In this document: in pieces, positions 1 through 7,510 of the stretch
Numbering within the stretch: position 1 is the first letter of the stretch
Layout of the letters: every line of letters begins with the position of its first letter
Assembly: GCA_002483145.1 (NCBI GenBank)
Contig: DLHJ01000016.1
Location: 62,001 to 126,000 of the forward strand
DNA from: Cellvibrio sp. UBA7671
Lineage (GTDB): Bacteria > Pseudomonadota > Gammaproteobacteria > Pseudomonadales > Cellvibrionaceae
Length of the DNA: 64,000 nucleotides
Direction of reading: 5' to 3'
Translations under genes and position numbers: made by a program
Notes under the pieces: model-generated
The model's database searches: none
What the model was told of the DNA's origin: nothing
What the model saw: only the letters and a program-made list of their open reading frames with translations

Positions 1-814
1 TGGCAGTCGAAGGTGATTCGATGCTCGCCGCGACTGCCGGTGTTTCAACAGCAGATGGCTCGGTAACCACAACTGGTGCTTCAACTGCTGGGGCAGCAGG
101 TGCCTCAACAACAGCAGTTGGTGCAGGTGCAGCAGTTTCAGTGGTGCTTTCTATTTTTTTGGCTGGCGCTTTTTTAATAGGGGCTTTTTTTGCGACAGGT
201 TTTTTAGCGGCTGCAACTTTTGGAGCTGGCTGTTCGGCAGCAACTGCAGCGTGGGCAGTTTCAGGTGTTGCAGTAGGCTTGATTTTGGTCGCTTTGGCTT
301 TAGTCGCCTTGGTTTTGGTTGCGGCGCTTTTTACTGGCTCTGTTGTTTTTGTTTCGGGCTTTTTCGCTACTTTTTTGGTTGCGGTTTTTTCAGCTTTGGG
401 TGCATCAACATTTGCTGTAGCTGTTTTTGCAGGTTTTACTTTGGCGGCCTTACCGGCTTTTTTAGCATTGCCTTTGAGCTGTTCTGCAACCGCCTTGGCA
501 ATTTCTTTGCTCGCCGCTTGCGCTGCTTTTAAGCTGTCCAGCAATGCTTGTGCGCCTGCAACCACTTTGGCTTGCGCGGCTAAATCTTTTTTCGCCTGGC
601 TCAGGCGCGCTTTGGCAGCGGGCGTTTTGCTTTCTTTTTTCGCCAGGTCAGCCACTTTTTTCTTGGCGCTGACCAGCGCTTTGTTTTCCGCAGCAACTGT
701 TTTTTCTGCAGCAGCAAGTTCTTGCGCGCGCGCTTTATCCAGCGCAGCACCTAGCTTGGCGATTTCTTGTTCCAATTCAGCAATTGAATTTTTTGGAGTT
801 TTGGTGGCGGCCAT
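1..814 (-). CDS. algP: AlgP-like histone H1-like DNA-binding protein (3' end cut off by window edge)
   Basis: The minus-strand frame is open from an ATG at 814 to the window edge. It begins MAATKTPKNSIAELEQEIAK, with a coiled-coil-like N-terminal region of about 140 residues rich in Ala, Lys and Glu. A long Lys/Ala/Pro/Thr low-complexity tail follows, with AKK, KPV and KATK-type units resembling histone H1. In Pseudomonas, AlgP (AlgR3) has this organisation and sits next to an FKBP gene, algQ and dsbB/dsbH, exactly as here. AlgP-type proteins are thought to bind DNA and influence transcription, including of alginate genes, but the molecular role is uncertain. The plus strand also carries a long open frame here, which is a compositional shadow. 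No stop codon is visible, so the full length is unknown. Confidence 0.8.
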   Translation of the reverse strand, partial: MAATKTPKNSIAELEQEIAKLGAALDKARAQELAAAEKTVAAENKALVSAKKKVADLAKKESKTPAAKARLSQAKKDLAAQAKVVAGAQALLDSLKAAQAASKEIAKAVAEQLKGNAKKAGKAAKVKPAKTATANVDAPKAEKTATKKVAKKPETKTTEPVKSAATKTKATKAKATKIKPTATPETAHAAVAAEQPAPKVAAAKKPVAKKAPIKKAPAKKIESTTETAAPAPTAVVEAPAAPAVEAPVVVTEPSAVETPAVAASIESPSTA

Positions 815-1253
815 AAAAAATACCTGTATGAAAAAAGCGTTGAAAACGTCTAATGAGTGGCACAGCAAATTGTTGATGCATTTCGGGCGAATTGTAGCTG
901 CGCCCCACTAAAAAGTGTATGCCTCTATGCGGGGCGATGGGCTTGTACTTTAGCTGGCAATAACCCTGAGCGATAGAGGGTAAAGGACGTGAACTTTGTG
1001 AAAAGCAAGCAGTCTGAACCGGTTCTGATGCTAGCCGCTTAAGCGCCCTGGAGGTAAATGGGCTGCAGCACACACTTTGGCTAGCGGTTTAACATGGGTA
1101 GGCGCTAAAAACGCGCACATTTGGCTGGAGTTGGTATACCATTGCCGCCTGCTCTGGCGCCGCAGTATAAGGTGTCGGCTAGGACCAAGTGAGCGGCACG
1201 CTTGCTTCACACAGACAACGATTACAAATCAATGATTACTAATAAGGTGCATT
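815..1253. other. Intergenic region between divergent algP-like and FKBP genes
   Basis: About 440 bases separate the two divergent start codons, and they must hold both promoters. I could not assign a convincing -35/-10 pair, RNA gene or regulator site. The short open frames on either strand have no plausible ribosome-binding site or recognisable product. The FKBP gene is preceded by AAGGTG just upstream of its ATG. Confidence 0.5.
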
Positions 1254-1997
1254 ATGTTTAACAAACGTTTATTGGTTGTTGGCCTGATGGCTGCTACTGC
1301 TGGCTTGATGGGCTGCAACAAAAAAGAAGAAGCAAAACCGGTTGATGACAGTGCAAAGCTGGCGACTCTGGAGCAAAAAGCGAACTACATCATTGGTCAA
1401 AATTTGGGTAAAAACCTGCAAAATGGTGGCCTGACCATTGAGCCTGACTCATTGTCATTGGCGCTGACTGATATCCGCGATGGCAAACCTTCTCGCATCA
1501 GTGAAGAAGATATGCAAAAGATCATGCAGGAAGTTCAGCAAAAAGCCATGGCTAAACAAGAAGAAGAACAAAAGAAACTGAGCGAAACCAATATTGCTGA
1601 AGGCAAAAAATTCCTCGAAGAAAACAAGGCTAAAGAAGGTGTAACTACCACTGCAAGCGGCCTGCAATACAAAGTAATCACCGAAGGTAAAGGCGCCAAG
1701 CCAAAAGCGACTGACACTGTTACTGTTAACTATGTCGGCAAGCTGATCAACGGTACTGAATTTGATAGCTCTGTTAAAAATGGCCAACCAGCAACCTTCC
1801 CGTTGGATGGTGTAATTCCAGGCTGGACTGAAGCCCTGCAATTGATGCCACAAGGCTCCAAGTGGGAAATCGTAATCCCGTCAGAGTTGGCGTACGGCGC
1901 TGGCGGTCAAGGCCCAATCCCACCATCATCAACCTTGATTTTTGAAGTTGAATTGTTGGAAATCAAAGCGCCTGAAGCTGCGGCAGAAGCTAAATAA
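1254..1997 (+). CDS. FKBP-type peptidyl-prolyl isomerase lipoprotein (FkpA/Mip-like)
   Basis: Predicted periplasmic peptidyl-prolyl cis-trans isomerase and folding chaperone of 247 aa. The N-terminus is a lipoprotein signal ending in the lipobox LMGC (Cys21); Asn at +2 is compatible with outer-membrane sorting. Residues about 30-125 form the helical FKBP N-terminal dimerisation domain. Residues about 145-240 are the FKBP domain, with recognisable VNYVGKL, GTEFDSS, VIPGW and FEVELLEI segments. Mip/FkpA proteins of this layout are V-shaped dimers that assist envelope protein folding. A strong terminator follows immediately. An FKBP gene occupies the same position between algP and algQ in Pseudomonas. 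Confidence 0.93.
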   Translation: MFNKRLLVVGLMAATAGLMGCNKKEEAKPVDDSAKLATLEQKANYIIGQNLGKNLQNGGLTIEPDSLSLALTDIRDGKPSRISEEDMQKIMQEVQQKAMAKQEEEQKKLSETNIAEGKKFLEENKAKEGVTTTASGLQYKVITEGKGAKPKATDTVTVNYVGKLINGTEFDSSVKNGQPATFPLDGVIPGWTEALQLMPQGSKWEIVIPSELAYGAGGQGPIPPSSTLIFEVELLEIKAPEAAAEAK

Positions 1998-2021
1998 GAT
2001 TTGACCCGATCTTATGACGAT

Positions 2022-2051
2022 AAAAAAACCCGCTCATGAGCGGGTTTTTTT
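2022..2051. terminator. Bidirectional Rho-independent terminator
   Basis: CCCGCTC and GAGCGGG form a 7-bp GC-rich stem, preceded by seven A and followed by seven T. It can therefore end transcription of the FKBP gene from the left and of rsd from the right. Confidence 0.9.
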
Positions 2052-2078
2052 ATGGCAGTAATTTTATGGTTTGACTAA

Positions 2079-2543
2079 TTAGCTAACCAAATCTTTGTGC
2101 GATGTGTGCAGCACCGAGATAAGGCGGTCTTCGGTACTAAAACGCACTTCGAGTGCTTCGCCCAAGTGCGACAGGTCGGCCGTGAGCGAGCTGATGTCAT
2201 CGGTTTCTAAATACTTATCATTGAAATCCAGCAGTCTTTCGGTGGTGGTATCGATAGTGTCATAGAGTTTGCTGGCTTCTTGCAGGGCTTCTGCGTCATC
2301 AAACTCGCGCCCTTCTTTGATCAATTGATCGTAGACTTCAAAGTGGCCAGCGGATACATAGTCCACCAGGATCTGGCAAAAGCTGCGCAATTTCTCACCG
2401 CGCTGCAGGTCACTCAAGTCCTGGTCCAAGCCGCTCAGTGCACAGTATTGCACCAGCATTGCCTGACGCTCTTCCAGCCAGCGATCAATAATTTCACTCA
2501 CACCGCCCCAGCGTTCTTTGGCACTTTTGCAATTTTCTAACAT
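2079..2543 (-). CDS. rsd: Anti-sigma-70 factor Rsd/AlgQ
   Basis: A 154-aa helical cytoplasmic protein of the Rsd/AlgQ family (E. coli Rsd is 158 aa). The family signature is visible at the N-terminus: LENCKSAKERWGGV followed by a helix with IDRWLEERQ. Rsd binds region 4 of the housekeeping sigma factor and favours alternative sigma factors in stationary phase; AlgQ is its Pseudomonas counterpart, linked to alginate control. It lies upstream of and codirectional with no close partner: dsbB is 134 bp upstream on the same strand. The ATG at 2543 is the only sensible start. Confidence 0.93.
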   Translation of the reverse strand: MLENCKSAKERWGGVSEIIDRWLEERQAMLVQYCALSGLDQDLSDLQRGEKLRSFCQILVDYVSAGHFEVYDQLIKEGREFDDAEALQEASKLYDTIDTTTERLLDFNDKYLETDDISSLTADLSHLGEALEVRFSTEDRLISVLHTSHKDLVS

Positions 2544-2677
2544 CAGGTAATCCTATGCGTTGTTCGACGCAGTGTGTTTTTAATGAGGCCGCACGCTGGC
2601 TTCAGGAAGAGTCAAACACACTGCTGTTGGTTTTGAGTTTGCCACAATAGGCCATCTTCTGCGTGAGGGCAAGACAC

Positions 2678-3175
2678 CTAGACCAGTTTGTCTTGCTTGC
2701 GCAGCAGTTGGTATAGGTTCACTGCAGCCAAGCCGATAAAGGCCATAAACGTCCAGGCGGCAAGGCTTAGACCAAGGATTTTATCGACGTGGGCACAGTT
2801 GCCATCGCCCTGCAGTAGCAGCTCCAGCGCTTCCATAAACGGGAACACTTCAAACATATAAGCCAAACCGGGTCCACAGGCGGGCACCTGATCGGCAGGT
2901 AAACTTTGTAACCATAGTTGGCGACCAGCAAAACAGGCACCAAGGATGGCACTGACAATACCCAATACGGCATAGGTGCGCCGGCCAGTGAGCGCAGGAT
3001 TATGCAGTGCTGCAGCCAGTGCCAAGAGGCCAGTGAGGACCACGAAACCGCGCTGGGTGATACACAGCGAACAGGGGATCATCTTCATCACGTGCTCCAT
3101 ATAGGAAGCGGCGAGGATCATTAATGTGCAGGCGATAAAGATAAGAAAATTGGTGTTGCGAAAACTGGGGATCAT
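2678..3175 (-). CDS. dsbB: Disulfide bond formation protein DsbB (DsbH-type)
   Basis: Inner-membrane quinone-dependent oxidase of 165 aa that reoxidises DsbA. Four hydrophobic segments are visible. The first periplasmic loop contains the CSLC redox pair (about residues 36-39). The second loop carries the other two cysteines (in PACGPG and GNCAHV), which in DsbB receive electrons from DsbA. The ATG at 3175 is preceded by AAGGA with good spacing. The gene follows the conserved algQ-dsbB neighbourhood of pseudomonads. Confidence 0.92.
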   Translation of the reverse strand: MIPSFRNTNFLIFIACTLMILAASYMEHVMKMIPCSLCITQRGFVVLTGLLALAAALHNPALTGRRTYAVLGIVSAILGACFAGRQLWLQSLPADQVPACGPGLAYMFEVFPFMEALELLLQGDGNCAHVDKILGLSLAAWTFMAFIGLAAVNLYQLLRKQDKLV

Positions 3176-3414
3176 AATAAATCCTTAAAAAGGGATACTG
3201 CTTATTGTTGGGTGTGCGTTTGGTCGATAAGGGGTGCGGCTAATGGTAAGCAATAAGCCTGCACCAGAGCCAGTAGTTTTCTGCTCTCGATTGTGCAATG
3301 GCAACGCAAAAGCGCAGCCTGACGCCAGCGGAATAGTCTATGCTTTGGGGCAGTGCGATTATCGCGTCAGTTGGAGCGCAAAGTAGCGCGCAAGTTCAGA
3401 TGTTTGGAGCGAAT

Positions 3415-3984
3415 ATGAAAGTGGCTGTTAAATATTGTGTTGCAATCCTTGGGTGGGTATCGGCGCTGCCGACCTTGGCCAGTGGTGGTGGACCTGCGGT
3501 AGCGGAGGGGGTTAATTATATTCCGCTGGAACCTGCGTTAGTGGTGAATTACGGTGGGCCGGGTAAGGCGCGGTTTATCAAGGCGGAATTATCGATTCGC
3601 ACAGAAACCGGAGAGGATGCCACTGAGGTGATGCATCACTTACCATTAATCCGCGATCGTCTGGTGAGTATCCTTAGCGCGCAAACGGAAGAGGCGATCA
3701 GCACCGCTGAAGGTAAAGAATATTTACGCGTGTATGCGTTGGCTGAAATTAATAAAGCGCTCTTGAAAGTGGAAGGGCACGATCCCGACGAGCATGACGA
3801 AAAACACGGTGCGGATAAAAAGAAAGATGCCGCTAAAAAAATTGCCAAGCACGATGATGAAAAAGAACCTGAGCATAAAATGGAGGATGCTACAGCATCG
3901 GCGGCACCTTCCCTCGATTCTATCAAGCCAGTCAAAGGCCCTGCGTCTGATTTGTTTTTCAATAATTTTGTCGTGCAGAAATAA
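3415..3984 (+). CDS. Exported FliL-domain protein with a charged insertion
   Basis: I chose the ATG at 3415 because GGAG lies 5 nt upstream; it gives 189 aa. The first about 23 residues look like a cleavable signal peptide (ending LPTLA), not the cytoplasmic tail plus transmembrane anchor of flagellar FliL. The FliL core is visible: YIPLEPALVVNY, ARFIKAELSIRT, HLPLIRDRLVSILS, EGKEYLRVYALAEIN, and the terminal strand DLFFNNFVVQ. Between the last helix and last strand sits a stretch of about 65 residues rich in Asp, Glu, His and Lys, which is absent from ordinary FliL. FliL supports stator function in the flagellar motor, but there are no flagellar genes nearby, so this orphan's role is unknown. 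Confidence 0.8.
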   Translation: MKVAVKYCVAILGWVSALPTLASGGGPAVAEGVNYIPLEPALVVNYGGPGKARFIKAELSIRTETGEDATEVMHHLPLIRDRLVSILSAQTEEAISTAEGKEYLRVYALAEINKALLKVEGHDPDEHDEKHGADKKKDAAKKIAKHDDEKEPEHKMEDATASAAPSLDSIKPVKGPASDLFFNNFVVQK

Positions 3985-3987
3985 TGC

Positions 3988-4024
3988 AGTGAATCAGTCG
4001 CTCGTTGCGGGCGACTGATTCACT
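3988..4024. terminator. Long perfect hairpin between convergent genes
   Basis: A 14-bp perfect stem (AGTGAATCAGTCGC with its complement) and a 9-nt loop start 4 nt after the FliL-domain gene and end 25 nt before the gshA stop. It lacks a T-tract, so termination may be inefficient or it may mainly protect 3' ends. Confidence 0.6.
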
Positions 4025-4048
4025 ATTTGCGCCGTAATAATGCCTGCC

Positions 4049-5677
4049 TTAACTTCCGCAACCGGTACAACCGCGATACTGGGCGTAATAGCTTTCCAGA
4101 TAGGTATCAAAATTCACTTGTTGCTTAGTTTCCAATTCCGTTTGTGTTTGCAGTGACTGCGCGCTCATCTGCGCAAATTCTGTGTAGTCTTTTTCTGCCA
4201 ATGGCCGCGTTGCAAAATAAGCACGATGCTGTTCAGCCAATGCCAGTGTGTGCGCGTAAAAACTTTGCTGCGCGCTGGTCATATCGCGCAGTACACGCGC
4301 TGAAGGCGTCAGCTCGGGATTTTCCAGTTTGGCAAATTGCAGGGTGAGTGACTGACGATAAGCATCGCCACCTTTAGCCTGGTCGAGCAATTCCGCACAG
4401 GCAGTGCTGCCCTGCAAAATTTCCTGTGCCCATATGCGCATGGGTACGCTGTTATCGCCGCGCAATAGTTCCAGTGCTGGATCGCGTCCGCTATTGACGA
4501 TGCGCTTTTGGTTCTCCTGCCCCTGATAAAATTCGCGCTCGTCAGTTGCCGGGCTATCGCTCAATAAACAGTAAAGTAAAAATGCATCCATCACTTCCAT
4601 CTGCTCGATGGTAATGCCGAGCGGCTCGTACGGATTTAAATCCACACAGCGCACTTCCACGTATTCCACGCCGCGCAAGCGCAATGCTTGCAATGCCGTT
4701 TCGCCCCGCTCGGTGGTGCGTTTGGGGCGAATGCTGGAATAAAATTCATTTTCGATTTGCAGCAAACTGCTGTTGAGTTGCTGATAATTTCCTGCGCTAT
4801 CTTTTACGCCGATTTGCTCATAAGCTGGATGGCTGTGGGTAATCGCACCGCACAATGTTTTTAAATAATCGCTGAGGTTGTTGTAATTCACTAACAGGGT
4901 TTTTTGCGCATCACTCTGGTAGCCCAAATCGCCCATACGCAGCGATGTTGCATAAGGCAAATACATGGTTTCTTCAGCGGCGGGAAACGGCTGCAATTTG
5001 TGCGCGCGATTTTTTACAAAACAGGAACAGACTGCAGGCGATGCGCCAAATAAATAAATCAGCAACCAAAAATTGCGGCGAAAATTGCGGATCAAGCCAA
5101 AGTAGCGTTCGGTTTTAAAATCCTGTAGTGATTGCTGGTTGCCGCTCTGTGTTTGCAGCGCGCGCCAAAAATCATCCGGCAAACTAAAGTTGTAGTGGAT
5201 ACCCGCAATGGTTTGCATGGAGCGGCCATAGCGATGCCCCAATCCTACGCGATACACCGTTTTCATCTTGCCGCTGTTGGATGTGCCGTAACGCGCAACC
5301 GGAATTTCCGCATCGCTGCCTAGCGTGCAAGGCATACTCGCAGGCCAAAGGCGTTCGCGGTTACTGTCGAGTTGTTGATAGGTGAAGCGATGGGTGTTAT
5401 CCAGTTGCTCGAGCAAATGTTCCACATCAGTGAATGGCTCGGTGATGAATTCGAGCAGCGCTTCGCTGTAGTCAGTGGTGATATGCGGGTGCGTGAGTGC
5501 TGAGCCGAGTGCCTGTGGGTGATCGGTCTGCGCCAGTGTGCCTTCCGGTGTAACGCGCAGGCTTTCTTTTTCTAGCCCGCGCAATATTCCCCGCAAGCTG
5601 GCATTGTTGGCTGGCTCAGCGAAGGTGGCGAGCAGTTCGTGCGATAGGCGCTGGTCTAAGCCTTGGGATACAGACAC
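4049..5677 (-). CDS. gshA: Glutamate-cysteine ligase
   Basis: Proteobacterial-type gamma-glutamylcysteine synthetase (542 aa from the chosen start), which performs the first, ATP-dependent step of glutathione synthesis in the cytosol. The N-terminal ILRGLEKESLRV segment and the Arg- and Glu-rich core (EYVEVRCVDLNPYEP) are typical. There is no ATG near the N-terminus. I prefer a GTG at 5677 because AAGGA lies 7 nt upstream of it; the upstream TTG at 5704 has no such site. The small gene at 5758-6090 is upstream on the same strand, with an 80-nt gap. Confidence 0.93.
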   Translation of the reverse strand: MSVSQGLDQRLSHELLATFAEPANNASLRGILRGLEKESLRVTPEGTLAQTDHPQALGSALTHPHITTDYSEALLEFITEPFTDVEHLLEQLDNTHRFTYQQLDSNRERLWPASMPCTLGSDAEIPVARYGTSNSGKMKTVYRVGLGHRYGRSMQTIAGIHYNFSLPDDFWRALQTQSGNQQSLQDFKTERYFGLIRNFRRNFWLLIYLFGASPAVCSCFVKNRAHKLQPFPAAEETMYLPYATSLRMGDLGYQSDAQKTLLVNYNNLSDYLKTLCGAITHSHPAYEQIGVKDSAGNYQQLNSSLLQIENEFYSSIRPKRTTERGETALQALRLRGVEYVEVRCVDLNPYEPLGITIEQMEVMDAFLLYCLLSDSPATDEREFYQGQENQKRIVNSGRDPALELLRGDNSVPMRIWAQEILQGSTACAELLDQAKGGDAYRQSLTLQFAKLENPELTPSARVLRDMTSAQQSFYAHTLALAEQHRAYFATRPLAEKDYTEFAQMSAQSLQTQTELETKQQVNFDTYLESYYAQYRGCTGCGS

Positions 5678-5757
5678 TTCAGATTCCTTTAGCTGCAAGA
5701 GCAATCGGGTAGGCCGCAGGGGGCGTAAATAACGGGATAGGGATAAGTGGACAAAGT

Positions 5758-6090
5758 TTAGGTCAAGTCAGCCTGTGGTGCCGAGGATTCATCCGGTGCG
5801 CCGGGTGCTGCAGCCTGCTCCAGGGTTTCAAATAAATCTTTACCTGCTTTGGGCAGTGGTTCGGGCATCAATTCCGGGTCGATCACTGGCAAGCCTTTCT
5901 CATTGGCGCTGCAACTGAGCACTTTAATGCGCTGCCGGTAGTCTTTGGAGCTGGCTTCAAACATCTGGTTGATGGCTTCATCCTTATGTACGGTTTTGTA
6001 GAGCGCAGCCAGATCGCGCCCATCCAGCCAGTTGTTTTGGCGGCCGAGAAAAAGTTTGTCTTGGTTTTGCAGAATAAATAGGTCACTCAT
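5758..6090 (-). CDS. Conserved hypothetical protein, upstream of gshA
   Basis: I start it at the ATG at 6090, preceded by GGTGGA, giving 110 aa. It begins MSDLFILQNQDKLFLGRQ. The first about 75 residues look folded and cytoplasmic, and the last about 30 are Pro/Ala/Glu-rich and probably disordered. No signal peptide or membrane segment is visible. It is codirectional with gshA and could be cotranscribed with it. I recognise no functional motif. Confidence 0.7.
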   Translation of the reverse strand: MSDLFILQNQDKLFLGRQNNWLDGRDLAALYKTVHKDEAINQMFEASSKDYRQRIKVLSCSANEKGLPVIDPELMPEPLPKAGKDLFETLEQAAAPGAPDESSAPQADLT

Positions 6091-6188
6091 AATCCACCCA
6101 CAGTTGATCAAAAAATGCCAAGCGCTTTTAACAACAAGTTGAAGAATAGTAAGGCGCCGATGTGGGGGTGGCAGCGCCCAACTTCAAG

Positions 6189-7190
6189 TTATTTCTTACC
6201 CGGCGCAGGCCCGGTGCTTTTGCGGATAATAAATTCCGTTGGCAATACACACTCGCGCTGGCTCAGCGGTTCACCCTCAATCACTTTTAGCAGCATATCC
6301 ATCGCCATTTTTCCCATCTCTTCCGCCGGTTGCGAAATAGTGGTGAGGCTGGGGTCGGAATATTTGGCGTAGGCGATATCGTCAAAACCAGTGACCGACA
6401 TATCTTCCGGAATGCGGATGCCCTGGTTTTTCAGGGTTTGCATAGCGCCTATCGCCATTTCATCGTTCATCGAGAAAACCGCTGTTGGGCGAACTTTCAT
6501 ATTGCAGAACTGGAAGGCAGCGTTGAGGCCTGACCACATGGTGAAGTCGCCCTCGGCAATCAGATCCTTCTCAAAGGGTATACCCGCGTCTGCCAGAGCT
6601 TCTTTGTAACCCTCGAGGCGGTCGATGGCGTGAGGGTTGTCCTTCAGGCCAGAGATCACCCCAATGCGCTTGTGGCCGAGGCTGATCAGGTAATTCACCA
6701 TAGTTTTGGCGGCGGCGCGGTTGTCGATGCGGATCGCCGGGCCGGTGGTGTATTCGCAGCCGCAGGCGTTGACGCAGGGGATATCGGGCGGAATGTTGTT
6801 CTGGCTTTTTTCCGAGCTGGGGCGTAGCTGCACTATACCGTCAGCCAGACGAGTTTCTACACGGCGGATGTACTCCATTTCCCGCTCAGGTGTGCCACGG
6901 GTATCGCCCAGCAGTACCGCGTAGCCCTTTTGTTGGGCGCGGTCTTCCAGGGCACGGATAAAAAGGGAATAGAAAGGGTTCGCGATATCGGGAACCAGCA
7001 CCACGACCGCATAGGCGCGCGCCGAGCGGAAGTTGCGTGCGAGCATATTGGGGCGATAGCCGACTTGCGCGATTGCGTTGTGAACTTTTTCCAGGCTTTC
7101 GTCGGAGACTTTTTCGGGGTTGCTCAGGGCTCGTGAAACAGTTGCAACAGATACGCCAGCCAGGCGAGCAACATCGCGAATATTGGACAT
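6189..7190 (-). CDS. LacI-family transcriptional repressor of the mannan locus
   Basis: A 333-aa LacI/GalR-family regulator. The N-terminal helix-turn-helix is clear (IRDVARLAGVSVATVSRAL, followed by the hinge segment GYRPNMLAR). A periplasmic-binding-protein-like sugar domain then runs to about residue 325 (VLVPDIANPFYS, ISLGHKRIGVISG, PTAVFSMNDEMAIG). The N-terminal part resembles CytR. It is transcribed away from the Na+/sugar symporter, and a 14-bp palindrome of LacI-operator type lies between them at 7305-7318. I infer local control and autoregulation, with a manno-oligosaccharide or derivative as inducer; the ligand cannot be read from the sequence. Confidence 0.92.
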   Translation of the reverse strand: MSNIRDVARLAGVSVATVSRALSNPEKVSDESLEKVHNAIAQVGYRPNMLARNFRSARAYAVVVLVPDIANPFYSLFIRALEDRAQQKGYAVLLGDTRGTPEREMEYIRRVETRLADGIVQLRPSSEKSQNNIPPDIPCVNACGCEYTTGPAIRIDNRAAAKTMVNYLISLGHKRIGVISGLKDNPHAIDRLEGYKEALADAGIPFEKDLIAEGDFTMWSGLNAAFQFCNMKVRPTAVFSMNDEMAIGAMQTLKNQGIRIPEDMSVTGFDDIAYAKYSDPSLTTISQPAEEMGKMAMDMLLKVIEGEPLSQRECVLPTEFIIRKSTGPAPGKK

Positions 7191-7304
7191 AAAAACGACC
7201 TTTAGGAGCCGATATGGGGGTGAGTTGAGATTGGATTTATTGAAGATTGACTTATTTGCCGGAAAATTTACTACAGCTCGTCAAAAGAGACTAGAAAAAT
7301 AACA

Positions 7305-7318
7305 TGTAAACGGTTACA
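7305..7318. promoter_or_regulatory. Putative LacI-family operator O1
   Basis: TGTAAACGGTTACA is a near-perfect palindrome with the central CG typical of LacI-family sites. It sits 115 nt upstream of the repressor start and 193 nt upstream of the symporter start. It matches 12 of 14 positions of the site at 20924 and closely matches the one at 9438, giving a consensus TGTAAWCGRTTACA. Confidence 0.75.
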
Positions 7319-7510
7319 TTAGTTTGCCATGTCGGTGCTTATGGTCACTCTTGATATATGCTTGGATGATCTGACACTGACGATTGCCGTTTTACCCTGA
7401 GTCTCAGCCCCTCTGTTAAACATTATTGTTGATGAGTTGCCGCACGGAAGTAATGGGATCAGATAAGAAAAGCGATCATTCGATCTACATAATAAATTCG
7501 GAATCTGTTC

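Noticed and set aside
21-911. Long plus-strand open frame rich in Ala, Val and Phe
   Set aside because: It is the reverse-complement shadow of the lysine/alanine-rich algP-like gene on the minus strand, and has no ribosome site or known fold.
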